From Symsagittifera roscoffensis (lineage: Eukaryota; Xenacoelomorpha; Acoela; Convolutidae): a stretch of 64,000 nucleotides of DNA. The notes beneath the pieces were generated by a model that saw only the letters and a program-made list of their open reading frames with translations, was not told where the DNA came from and made no database searches. Made by a program: the position numbers and the translations under genes. Where the stretch lies: the NCBI RefSeq assembly GCF_963678635.1, contig NC_087070.1, forward strand, positions 36,335,109 through 36,399,108, written 5' to 3'. Below, piece by piece: positions 47,084 to 58,266 of this stretch (positions are counted from its first letter, which is position 1; each line of letters opens with the position of its first letter).

Positions 47084-48179
47084 GTTGTTGTTGTTGTTGT
47101 TGTTAGCCCACGCGGGTCGGGTTGGGCTCTTCTGTCTCCAGGTCAAGGAACTTAGCAACCTCTACCGGCCGAAGCCACAGGTCTGCTGGGGTGAGTGGGG
47201 AGGGGTTTTGGGAGCAGTTGAAAAGGTGACATGTTGTGTGGGGGGCAAGGGAACAGGTTGGGCAAAGGTGGGAGATGGAGCTGTCGAGGCGGGATAGGTA
47301 AGTGTTAAGGAGCCGGCTGTAGCCAGACCGGAGTTGGGAGAGCTTACAGCGCGTGGGACGTGGGAGAGATTTTTCAGAGGGGTCAATCTTTGGGGGAGGG
47401 ATACAAATAACTTTAGACGGAGGGGTTTCGGCTAGGAACTTGGTTACAAGGGAGGTATGGTTGTCTTTTAAAATTGGTTTGTAGTAGTTAAAAATAAAAG
47501 TGGAGACTTCGTCTCGGTCGTCCAGAACTAGAGGGTGGTTTGCGTAGACTGAAAAGTCGGTTAAAATTTTCTGGGTGTCTTCTTTGAAGCAGCTTATAAT
47601 TGAGGGGCGAAGTAGACGGGGAGGAGGGGGATGTGAATGTATAAAATTAATGGGATGGTGGGAACGATAGGTAGAGATAAAAAATTGAGATGACAGAAGG
47701 GTATGGTGGTCTTTGACCGTTAGGATTTCAGATTCACTGTGCAGGTTGGCAGTTGAACTCATTAGATTTGATCCAGTAACAACGCGAAGGGATTGGTTTT
47801 GGGCAACCTGCAGGCAATTTATGGAGGTGTTACTTGATGCGTGGGACCATGCGGGGGCTGCATAGTCAAGTATGGGGCGAATTAAAGCTTTAAAAGTTAG
47901 GAGGAGGGTTTCTTTGGAGTGACCCCAGGTTGATCCTGCTAATGCCTTCAGGATTCCGATCCTGCGTCTGGCCTTTTCAGCGGATTGTTTGCAGTGAGTG
48001 GCAAAACAAAGTGTTGGATCAAATGTCACCCCTAAGATTGTTGGATTTTTGTTTAGGGGTAGCGCCTCGTTATTTAAAAGAACACTAGGTGTTTTATTAA
48101 ATTCTTTGTTATAAGAGGAGAAAAGTGTAACTGATCCTTTAGAGGACGCGAAACTTAGTTTGCGTGAGGTGAAAAAATC
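47084..48179 (-). mobile_element. 5'-truncated LINE insertion with (CAA)n tail
   Basis: This 1096-bp segment has clearly higher GC than the array and no similarity to it. It is flanked by a perfect 10-bp target-site duplication. On the minus strand it starts inside the reverse transcriptase region, encodes the ORF2 C-terminus, and ends in a (CAA)n tail (TTG repeats at 47084-47102 on the plus strand). Truncation at the 5' end, a short simple-repeat tail and a target-site duplication are the hallmarks of target-primed reverse transcription. The coding part is uninterrupted, so the insertion looks young. The (CAA)n tail and protein style suggest an I/Jockey-group element, different from the LINE at 11192-15430. 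Confidence 0.93.
47103..48179 (-). CDS. LINE ORF2 C-terminal fragment (thumb to zinc-knuckle region)
   Basis: About 358 codons are open from the 5' truncation point to the stop at 47103. The start of the fragment matches the end of a reverse transcriptase thumb: LGVTFDPTLCFATH, then KARRRIGILKALAGSTWG, a typical spacing after the catalytic palm. Next come the helical ALIRPILDYAAPAWSH block and a Pro-rich linker. The C-terminus has CPTCSLAPHTTCHLFNC, a Cys/His cluster like the CCHC-type knuckle at the end of many Jockey- and I-group ORF2 proteins. The palm, with the catalytic Asp pair, and the endonuclease are absent, so the fragment cannot mobilise itself. The same frame runs on upstream into satellite DNA as far as an ATG at 48278, giving a chance satellite-LINE fusion frame. 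Confidence 0.88.
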   Translation of the reverse strand, partial: DFFTSRKLSFASSKGSVTLFSSYNKEFNKTPSVLLNNEALPLNKNPTILGVTFDPTLCFATHCKQSAEKARRRIGILKALAGSTWGHSKETLLLTFKALIRPILDYAAPAWSHASSNTSINCLQVAQNQSLRVVTGSNLMSSTANLHSESEILTVKDHHTLLSSQFFISTYRSHHPINFIHSHPPPPRLLRPSIISCFKEDTQKILTDFSVYANHPLVLDDRDEVSTFIFNYYKPILKDNHTSLVTKFLAETPPSKVICIPPPKIDPSEKSLPRPTRCKLSQLRSGYSRLLNTYLSRLDSSISHLCPTCSLAPHTTCHLFNCSQNPSPLTPADLWLRPVEVAKFLDLETEEPNPTRVG

Positions 48180-48189
48180 GTCGCGACAT
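48180..48189. repeat. Target-site duplication of the LINE fragment, right copy
   Basis: GTCGCGACAT, identical to 47074-47083. The composite array resumes directly after it with AACCAATGTGGGTCG, in register with an uninterrupted unit. Confidence 0.9.
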
Positions 48190-51100
48190 AACCAATGTGG
48201 GTCGGAAAATGTCGCAACATTAAGTTTGCAAAGACTATCCCGACTTTTTCCTCGACTTGGCATCAAAATAATATGCATTTGATATGATGTTCAGACTTTT
48301 TCGTTTCCTATTTTTGTTTATTATTTTGCCTAGTGTTGCGTTCATTTGAAAACCTCTAGCAAGTATGTTTGTTTCTTTTGTAAGATCCTCTGACGCTCCT
48401 TTGAGCTCTAGTTTTGGAGATGTATCATCGATTATAAAATGAATACGAAGTTTGTAGTTACCTAATTAAATTAAGCGAAAGAAATTAAGTAGGTTCATTT
48501 TGTCAATGGTTTTAGCATAGATACGTTAAGTCAATCTGGGTTGCATGGGCAAAATTAACGGTAAATGATTTTTACGAACAAAAAAAACTTTTACTAAAGT
48601 TCGCTAGGTTGGAACTTTACAGTAAATTAACAAAAAAAAGAATATGTTTTCAGTTATTTTACAAAATCATTTTGTTCTTGAAAATAATTTATCATACTGG
48701 CGGCGATTCCCCATTCATCCAAGCAAAGATCTCCGAGAATGTCCATCAGCTTAACAAAATGGCGTGAAGCCGGTCCATTGGTTTGGGTTTGGCCGATTGT
48801 ATGCCTCATGGCCGATTCATACTCCACTGACTCTAAATGGACTATATTTGAAGCTAATTTGGGTCATGCAAAGTCGCAACATATCCAATTTGGGTCGGGC
48901 AAAGTCGCTACATAGCTAATGTGGGTCGGGAAAAGTCGCTACATATCTAATTTGGGCCGGACAAAGCCGCAACATAGCTAATGTTGGTCGGGCAATGTCG
49001 CTACAAAGCTAATTTGGGTCGTGCAAAGTCGCAACATATCTAATTTGGGTCGGGCATAATCGCCAAATGTCTAGTTTGGGTCTCACAAAGTCGCAACATA
49101 GCTAATATGGGCGCGCAAAGTCGCAACATAGCTAATATGGGCGCACTAAGTCGCGACATAACCAATGTGGGTCGCAAAATGTCCCAATATTAAGTTTGCA
49201 AAGACTATCCCGACTTTTTCCTCGACTTGGCATCATAATAATATGCATTCAATATGATGTTCAGACTTTTTCGTTTCCTATTTTCGTTATTTTGCCTAGT
49301 GTTGCGTTCATTTGAAAACCTCTAGCTAGTATGTTTGTTTCTTTTGTAAGATCCTCTGACGCTCCTTTGAGCTCTAGTTTCGGAGATGTATCATCGAACA
49401 TAAAATGAATACAAATTTTGTAGTTACTTATTTAAATTAAGCGAAAAGAAATTAAGTAGGTTCATTTTTTCAATGGTTTCATCATAGATACATAAAATCA
49501 CTCTGGGTTGCATGGGCGAAATTAACGGTAAATGATTTTTATGAACAAAAAAACTTGTACTGAAGTTCGCTAGGTTGGAACTTTTAAGTAAAATAACTAA
49601 AAAAAGAACATGTTTTCAGTTATTTTACAAATCATTTTGTTCTTGAAAATAATTTATCATACTGGCGGCGAGTCCCCATTCATCCATGCAAAAATCTCCG
49701 ATAATATCCATCTGCTTAACAAAATGGCGTGAAGCCGGTCCATGGGTTTGGGTTTGGCCGAATGTATGCCCCATGGCCGATTCATACTCCACTGACTCTA
49801 AATGGACTATATATGAAGCTAATTTGGGTCATGCAAAGTCGCAACATATCCAATTTGGGTCGGGCAAAGTCGCTACATAGCTAATGTGGGTCGGGAAAAG
49901 TCGCTACAAAGTAGCTAATATGGGCGCACAAAGCCGCGACTTAGCCAATGTAGGTCGCATAAAGTCGCGCAACATTAAGTGCGCAAGGACTATCCAGACT
50001 TTTTCCTCGACTTGGCTTCAAAAAAATAATATGCATTTGATATGATGTTTAAATGTTTTCGTTTCCTTTCTGCGTTATTTTGCCTAGTGTTGCGGTCATT
50101 TGAAAATCTCTAGCTAGTTTGTTTGTTTCTGTTGTAAGATCCTCTGACGCTCCTTGGAGCTCTAGTTTTGGAGATGTATCATCGATTATAAGGTGAATAC
50201 AAATTTTGTAGTTACTTAATTAAATTAAGCGAAACAAATTAAGTAGGTTCATTTTGTCAATGGTTTTAGCATAGATACGTTAAGTCATTCTGGGTTGCAT
50301 GGGCAGAATTAACGGTAAATAACTTTTACGAACAAAAAAACTTTTACAAAAATTCGCTAGGTTGGAACTTTTAAGTAAAATAACTAAAAAAAGAATATGT
50401 TTTCAGTTAATTTACAAAATTATTTTGTTTTTGAAAATAATTTATCATACTGGCGGCGAGTCCCGATTCATCCAAGCAAAAATCTCCGAGAATGTCCATC
50501 TGCTTAACAAAATATCGTGAAGCCGTCCATGGGTTTGGGTTTGGCCGAATGTATGCCCCATGGCCGATTCATACTCCACTGACTCTAAATGGACTATATT
50601 TGAAGCTAATTTGGGTCATGCAAAGTCGCAACATATCTAATTTGAGTCGGGCAAAGTCGCTACATAGCTAATGTGGGTCGGGAAAAGTCGCTACATACCT
50701 AATTTAGGTCGGACAAAGTCGCAACATATCTAATTTGGAACGGGAATAGTCGCGAAATGTCTAGTTTGGGTCTCACAAAGTCGCAACATAGCTAATATGG
50801 GCGCGCAAAGTTTTAGCATAGATACATAAAGTCATTCTGGGTTGCATGGGCAAAATTAACGGTAAATAGTTTTTACGAACAAAAACAACTGTTACAAAAG
50901 TTCGCTAGGTTGGAACTTTTTAGTAAGCTAACTAAAAAAAGAAAATGTTTTCAGTTTTTTTTTACAAAATCATTTTGTTCTTGAAATTAATTTATCATAC
51001 TGGCGGCGAGTCCCGATTCATCCAAGCAAAAATCTCCGAAATGTCCATCTGCTTAACAAAATGGCGTGAAGCCGGTGCATGGGTTTGGGTTTGGCCGAAT

Positions 51101-54100
51101 GTATGCCCCATGGCCATTTCATACTCCACTGACTCTAAATGGACTATATTTGAAGCTAATTTGGGTCATGCAAAGTCGCAACATATCCAATTTGGGTCGG
51201 GCAAAGTCGCTACATAGCTAATGTGGGTCGGGAAAAGTCGCTACAAAGCTAATTTGGGTCGTGCAAAGTCGCAACATAGCTAATATGGGCGCACTAAGTC
51301 GCGACATAACCAATGTGGGTCGCAAAATGTCGCAATATTAAGTTCGCAAAGACTATCCCGACTTTTTCCTCGACTTGGCATCAAAATAATATGCATTTAA
51401 TATGATGTTCAGACTTCTTTGTTTCCTATTTTCGTTATTTTGCCTAGTGTTGCGTTCATTTGAAAACCTCTAGCTAGTATGTTTGTTTCTTTTGTAAGAT
51501 CCTCTGACGCTCCTTTGAGCTCTAGTTTTGGAGATGTATCATCGATTATAAAATGAATACGAAGTTTGTAGTTAACTAATTAAATTAAGCGAAAAAAATT
51601 AAGTGGGTTCATTTTGTCAATGGTTTTAGCATAGATACGTTAAGTCATTCTGGGTTGCATGGGCAAAATTAACGGTAAATAGTTTTTACGAACAAAAAAA
51701 TTTTTACAAAAGTTCGCAAGGTTGGAACTTTTAAGTAAAATAACTAAAAAAAGAATATGTTTTCAGTTATTTTACAAAATCATTTTGTTCTTGAAAAAAA
51801 TTTATCATACTGGCGGCGAGTCCCGGTTCATCCAAGCAAAAATCTCCGAGAATGTCCATCTGCTTAACAAAATGGCGTGAAGCCAGTCGATCGGTTTGGG
51901 TTTGGCCGAATGTATGCCCCATGGCCATTTCATACTCCACTGACTCTAAATGGACTATATTTGAAGCTAATTTGGGTCATGCAAAGTCGCAACATATCCA
52001 ATTTTGGTCGGGCAAAGTCGCTACATAGCTAATGTGGGTCGGGAAAAGTCGCTACAAAGCTAATTTGGGTCGTGCAAAGTCGCAACATAGCTAATATGGG
52101 CGCACTAAGTCGCGACATAACCAATGTGGGTCGCAAAATGTCGCAATATTAAGTTCGCAAAGACTATCCCGACTTTTTCCTCGACTTGGCATCAAAATAA
52201 TATGCATTTAATATGATGTTGAGACTTTTTTGTTTCCTATTTTCGTTATTTTGCCTAGTGTTGCGTTCATTTGAAAACCTCTAGCTAGTATGTTTGTTTC
52301 TTTTGTAAGATCCTCTGACGCTCCTTTGAGCTCTAGTTTTGGAGATGTATCATCGATTATAAAATGAATACGAAGTTTGTAGTTAACTAATTAAATTAAG
52401 CGAAATAAATTAAGTGGGTTCATTTTGTCAATGGTTTTAGCATAGATACGTTAAGTCATTCTGGGTTGCATGGGCAAAATTAACGGTAAATAGTTTTTAC
52501 GAACAAAAAAAACTTTTACAAAAGTTCGCAAGGTTGGAACTTTTAAGTAAAATAACTAAAAAAAGAATATGTTTTCAGTTATTTTACAAAATCATTTTGT
52601 CCTCGAAAATAATTTATCATACTGGCGGCGAGTCCCGGTTCATCCAAGCAAAATTCTCCGACAATGTCCATCTGCTTAACAAAATGGCGTGAAGCCAGTC
52701 CATCGGTTTGGGTTTGGCCGAATGTATGCTTCATGGCCGATTCATACTCCACTAACTCTAAATGGACTATATTTGAAGCTAATTTGGGTCATGCAAAGTC
52801 GCAACATATCTAATTTGGGTCGGCAAAGTCGCTACATAGCTAATGTGGGTCGGGAAAAGTCGCTACATATCTAATTTGGGCCGGACAAAGTCGCAACATA
52901 GCTAATGTGGGTCGGGCAATGTCGCTACAAAGCTAATTTGGATCGCGCAAAGTCACAACATATCTAATTTGGGTCGGGCATAGTCGCAAAATGTCTAGTT
53001 TGGGTCTCACAAAGTCGCAACATAGCTAATGTGGGTCGGGCAATGTCGCTACAAAAATAATTTGGGTCGTGCAAAGTCGCAACATAGCTAATATGGGCGC
53101 ACTAAGTCGCGACATAACCAATGTAGGTCGCAAAATGTCGCAACATTAAGTTCGCAAAGACTATCCCGTCTTTTTCCTCGACTTGGCTTCAAAATAATAT
53201 GCATTTGATATGATGTTCAAATTTTTTCGTTTCCTATTTTCGTTATTTTGCCTAGTGTTGCGTTCATTTGAAAACCTCTAGCTAGTATGTTTGTTTCTTT
53301 TGTAAGATCCTCTGACGCTCATTGGAGCTCTAGTTTTAGAGATGTATCATTGAACATAAAATGAATACAAAATTTGTAGTTTTTTAATTAAATTAAGCGA
53401 AAAAAAAATAAGTAGGTTCATCATTTTTCCAATGGTTTTATCATAGATACATAAATCACTCTGGGTTGCATGGGCAAAATTAACGGTAAATGATTTTTAC
53501 GAACAAAAAAAACTTTTACTGAAGTTAGCTAGGTTGGAAACTTTAAGTAAAATAACTAAAAAATGAATATGTTTTCAGTTATTTTACAAAATCATTTTGT
53601 TCTTGAAAATAATTTATCATACTGGCGGCGATTCCCCATTCATCCAAGCAAAATTCTCCGAGAATGTCCATCTGCTTAACAAAATGGCGTGAAGCCGGTC
53701 CATTGGTTTGGGTTTGGCCAAACGTATGCCCCATGGCCGATTCATACTCCACTGACTCTAAATGGACTATATATGAAGCTAATTTGGGTCATGCAAAGTC
53801 GCAACATATCCAATTTGGGTCGGACAAAGCCGCAACATAGCTAATGTGGGTCGGGAAATGTCGCTACAAAGCTAATTTGGGTCGTTGGGTCGTGCAAAGT
53901 CGCAACATATCTAATTTGGGTCGGGCATAATCGCCAAATGTCTAGTTTTGGTCTCACAAAGTCGCAACATAGCTAATATGGGCGCGCAAAGTCGCAACAT
54001 AGCTAATATGGGCGCACTAAGTCGCGACATAACCAATGTGGGTCGCAACTTTAAGTTTGCAAAGACTATCCCGACTTTTTCCTCGACTTGGCTTCAACAT

Positions 54101-55619
54101 AATATGCATTTGATATGATGTTCAGACTTTTTCGTTTCCTATTTTTGTTATTTTGCCTAGTGTTGCGTTCATTTGAAAACCTCTAGCTAGTATGTTTGTT
54201 TCTTTTCTAAGATCCTCTGACGCTCCTTGGAGCTCTAGTTTTGGAGATGTATCATCGAACATAAAATGAATACGAAGTTTGTTGTAACTTATTTTATTTA
54301 AGCGAAAAAAATTAATTAAGTTCATTTTATCAATAGTTTTAGCATAGATACATAAAGCCATTCTGTGTTGCATGGGCAAACTTAACGGTAAATGATTTTT
54401 ATGAACAAAAAAATTTTTTTGCAAAAGTTCGCTAGGTTGGAACTTTTTGGTAAAATAACTAAAAAAAGAAAAGGTTTTCAGTTTTTTTACAAAATCATTT
54501 TGTTCTTGAAAATAATTTATCATACTGGCGGCGATTCCCCATTCATCGAAGCAAAAATCACCGAGAATGTCCATCTGCTTAACAAAATGGCGTGAAGCCG
54601 GTCCATTGGTTTGGCCAAACGTATGCCCCATGGCCGATTCATACTCCACTGACTCTAAATGGACTATATATGAAGCTAATTTGGGTCATGCAAAGTGGCA
54701 ACATACCTAATTTGGGCAGGGCAAAGTCGCTACATAGCTAATGTGGGTCGGGAAAAGTCGCTACATAGCTAATTTGGGTCGGAAAAAATCGCTACATATC
54801 TAACTTAGGTCCGACAAAGTCGCAACATAGCTAAAGTGGGTCGGGCAAGGTCGCAACATATCTAATTTGGAACGGGCATAGTCGCAAAATGTCTAGTTTG
54901 GGTCTCACAAAGTCGCAACATAGCTAATATGGGCGCGCAAAGTCGCAACATAGCTAATATGGGCGCACTAAATCGCGACATAACCAATGTGGGTCGCAAC
55001 ATTAAGTTTGCAAAGACTATCCCGACTTTTTCCTCGACTTGGCTTCAACATAATATGCATTTGATATGATGTTCAGACTTTTTCGTTTCCTATTTTTGTT
55101 ATTTTGCCTAGTGTTGCGTTCATTTGAAAACCTCTAGCTAGTATGTTTGTTTCTTTTCTAAGATCCTCTGACGCTCCTTGGAGCTCTAGTTTTGGAGATG
55201 TATCATCGAACATAAAATGAATACGAAGTTTGTTGTAACTTATTTTATTTGAGCGAAAAAAATTAATTAAGTTCATTTTATCAATAGTTTTAGCATAGAT
55301 ACATAAAGCCATTCTGTGTTGCATGGGCAAAATTAACGGTAAATGATTTTTACGAATAAAAAAATTTTTTTGCAAAAGTTCGCTAGGTTGGAACTTTTTG
55401 GTAAAATAACTAAAAAAAGAAAAAGTTTTCAGTTTTTTTACAAAATCATTTTGTTCTTGAAAATAATTTATCATACTGGCGGCGAGCCCCGATTCATCCA
55501 ATCAAATATCTCCGAGAATGTCCATCTGGGTAACAAATTGGCGTGAAGCAGGTCAATGGGTTTGGGTTTGGCCGAATGTATGCCCCATAACCGATCCATA
55601 CTCCACTGACTTTAAATGG
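48190..55619. repeat. Composite satellite array, part 2
   Basis: Continues the array of 24679-47083. Unit landmarks fall near 48696, 49661, 50447, 50997, 51807, 52619, 53629, 54522 and 55471. Unit lengths vary more here (550-1010 bp). The 786-bp and 810-bp units have reduced 31-bp tracts, and the 550-bp unit is a deletion joining a GGGCGCGCAAAG monomer directly to TTTTAGCATAGATAC in the next long module at 50810/50811. The array stops at 55619 inside AAATGG, just before the point where 31-bp monomers would start. Confidence 0.95.
54122..54649 (-). other. Longest ORF across the composite long module (175 codons), coding doubtful
   Basis: On the minus strand this frame spans nearly the whole long module, from the GGAGTATGAATCGG end to the TTTCGTTTCC region. 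A close relative of 142 codons lies in the next unit (55073-55501). The first ~50 codons (GHTFGQT, RHFVKQMDILGDF, then ASMINYFQEQ) are open in most units of the array. Most units then hit a stop after the NDFVK codons, where this unit reads on. The protein is not recognised. Such frames may simply reflect stop-poor satellite sequence amplified many times. Confidence 0.25.
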
Positions 55620-56302
55620 TTTTTATTTAAAGAAAAAAATGCGTTCGTTTTTCCTAAAACCGTCATAATGAACTTTGATGACAAAAAAAAACTTTATAAT
55701 TCGTTTTCAACCAATTGTAAAAAATTTTTGCAAAAAAGAGATTGAAATTGAATATTCAATTTATCCGATTATTATCCGTAAAACTCCAGTGCGGATAAAG
55801 ACAGCTCGTATCGCGACAAAACATTCAAGCTTTCGGCTGCCTACATCCCGTTTAAACGAAGTGGCTTATGTCTAATTGGTCACTGCTAGTAGATACTTAA
55901 GAGTCAAACTAGCTCGATTTGCAAAAAATTTTCATTCGACCCAAAAATTAAAGCTAAATTAAAGCTTCATGCTTTTGAAAGCTGTTTGTATAAAATTCAC
56001 ACTCATTTAATATATATTTCAAGTGCCATTTTTATTCTTCATGTAATGTTAGGACGAATATCTGGTCAAAAAAATCATTGATAGAAAATTTTTCAAATAT
56101 TTTTATAAATAATCAGCGCTTTAGATAACACAATGGTTAAAACTCATTTGATCAAAACGAACTCTTTTTTATTATGTGTCATTAGGTCATAGTCCGTATT
56201 TGACAAAACATCATTGCGTTGGTGTTAGCAAAAAAAAAACGTTTACAATACAAGCTGCTGATGATAACAAACTCGATCAAAACAGCGTAAAATAAAATTG
56301 AT
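55620..56302. other. Left part of the non-repeat island, no gene recognised
   Basis: The array ends abruptly and AT-rich unique sequence begins. Short overlapping frames (for example 55675-55875) carry no recognisable domain. No target-site duplication or terminal inverted repeat is visible at the left edge. The stretch may be the 5' flank or leader of the coding region that follows. Confidence 0.5.
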
Positions 56303-57425
56303 ATGAATGAAGATCAGGTCCAAAACTTTTGCGACAGCTTCGACATGTCGTTGCCGGATAAGAAGCACCGTATATTTATACTTTCCAGGACGATTGACAA
56401 AGACGATCATCTGAAAATATGGCTTACACAAGCACCACACAATACTCTGAAAATACCTGTTATCTTGTCCTATTTGAAGTTCCGGAAACTTCAAGTATAA
56501 TCGAAACTGCTTGTGCTGAAGATCGAAACCTGAAATCTGACATACTCTTGAACATGTGCCTCAACTTGGGCAAGGGAAGAATTGATGTTTTAATCAAAAT
56601 ATCGAAAAACAGGATGTCTCAAAATTCAGTGAAATAACACAAAATCATCAAAACCGAATTAAAATCATTAGAAACCTTATGGCCAAAAACGATTTGGTAG
56701 ATCGAGTAAAAGTTGAAATTAATGGCATAAAACCAGAAAAAATCGAAAACCCCTCTAAGTTGTGGAAAATGGTTGGTGATATCAGAGAGACATGTCGCGA
56801 ATGCGGAATTGCATTTATGCTGAGAGATGAAAAGAAAAGCGAAATCGAAGCTGACCGAAAAACCTCGCTGAATAAAGTGAAAAATATTTTGAAACCAGGA
56901 CGGGTTGACAGTTTCACTGAAGAAGCTAGAGAGTTGGCTGAAAGTTGCAATTTTGATACTCGCTTGTTCACACTGCAAAACAATCGAGTCAAAGCTTCTT
57001 GGAAAGGCGAAGATGAACACGGACCTACGCTAAAAGACTACAAAAAACTAGAAGAGTTTGTCAAAAGCAGACTTCGAGACTCATATAGTAAAAACTTAAC
57101 GACCAAGCCGTTCGTGTTTGCTCCCGAAGAAGGAAAAATTTTCCGGTCAACCACATTGCAAATGGCCGGTAAAACAGGACTCGCAAACTACACGACATTC
57201 CAAAAAACTACAAGCGAGACTTCTTTATTCATGGAACTGATCGAAGCTATTAAAGAACCTACAGCCGAAGAGGGGCCAAGAGGAATCTTCATCAAAAACA
57301 CAAACGAGGACAAGCTGCAGCATATTCTGAGGGTGAAAAAGGGGGAGCGGTATGAGTACGACTGGCTCTTCTGTGCGCAAGACAGTCTGATTTGTATCGA
57401 ACTTACCGCTTCCAAAATCACTTAG
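56303..57425 (+). pseudogene. Unrecognised protein-coding region in the island
   Basis: Coding-like sequence (higher GC than the flanks, mixed charged composition, few low-complexity runs) runs over ~1.1 kb on the plus strand, but the open reading passes through three phases. The longest piece is 248 codons from ATG at 56679, with in-frame coding-like sequence extending upstream to about 56586. It contains a Cys-bearing helix-like stretch (DIRETCRECGIAF) and many Lys/Glu. Near its end, ERYEYDWLFCAQDSLICIEL resembles the E-x-D ... (I/V)-E core of PD-(D/E)XK nuclease folds, but the Lys expected after the last Glu is Thr, so this is only a hint. Phase changes could be short introns, decay or assembly errors. 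I cannot name the family. It may be a host gene, a retrocopy or cargo of an element. Confidence 0.5.
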
Positions 57426-58266
57426 TCAGAGGTGACAACCGGAGTGTAGTCCTAAGGATAACTGCAATAACTTCGTCCAATTTTCAAAAAGCGGAGAAGG
57501 ATACCTTAAGCATCCGACACCAACCCCCTCCCCTTCTTTTTAAAACGACCAAAAATGTAACCGAACTACCGGTTGCTGGGCTGGAAGAAGGCTTGGAGCT
57601 CACAGCAGCCGCCCCTTAGTTCTAGTCGCCAAATTTTTCCAAATGGTCACATTTGGTAGTTTTTACGACAACCATTCATGGTTGACCGAACGTACATTTT
57701 TTTGAAGGTGTTTTTGGCGTCAATATATGCCAAGTTTTAGGATGCGGAAGGGGGCTTTGTTACACGCCCAATAATGCAGTTTTTTGAAAAAAAAACTTCC
57801 AGAAACTCCACAATCGAATGCGGCGAAATATTTAGCCACCATCGCCTGCACATAAAATGTTTACCTAATTTTGACATTTCTGGGTTTCAAAGGGCTGGAA
57901 AACTTTTTAATGGCCGACCTATAAAAAGCGGTCGAAAACCATCTCCAGTTCAGAAGTTCCTGTGCATAACTTTAATCAATTTGAGACATAATCCTAAAAA
58001 CTTATATTTGATATCATTTTTTTTATTTTGTATTAAGTTTAGATGCGGCAATCATTGTTATAGATTGCCCAAAAATCATAATGAATAGTTACTTACCTAA
58101 ACTTGATTTACAAAAAAATTAGAAAACTTACAAGATAGTAACTCTCGAGTTATGATCTGATTTTGAAGAGAAACTTAAGAAATAGTTGTTAGTACACAAA
58201 GCGAGATCTGAGTTCAATGATGAGATTTAAATAAAAATATATATAAAAAAAGATACATAGATAACG
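57426..58266. other. Right part of the island, with A-rich end next to the array
   Basis: Overlapping the end of the coding region, a plus-strand frame at 57392-57619 ends in a Pro-, Leu- and Ala-rich tail, and another at 57774-58088 (104 codons) is unassigned. An AATAAA at 58230-58235 is followed within 15 bp by an A-rich run, and the satellite resumes at about 58252-58266 with AGATACATA and CAAAGTTAACGGTAAATAG. An A-rich 3' end on the same strand as the coding region would fit a retroposed transcript, but AT-rich DNA makes this weak. Confidence 0.4.

Noticed and set aside
47162-47386. 74-codon Pro/Ser/Thr-rich minus-strand ORF
   Set aside because: Out-of-phase shadow of the LINE ORF2 fragment.
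56243-57421. Minus-strand ORFs opposite the island coding region
   Set aside because: They mirror the plus-strand frames and have less coding-like composition.
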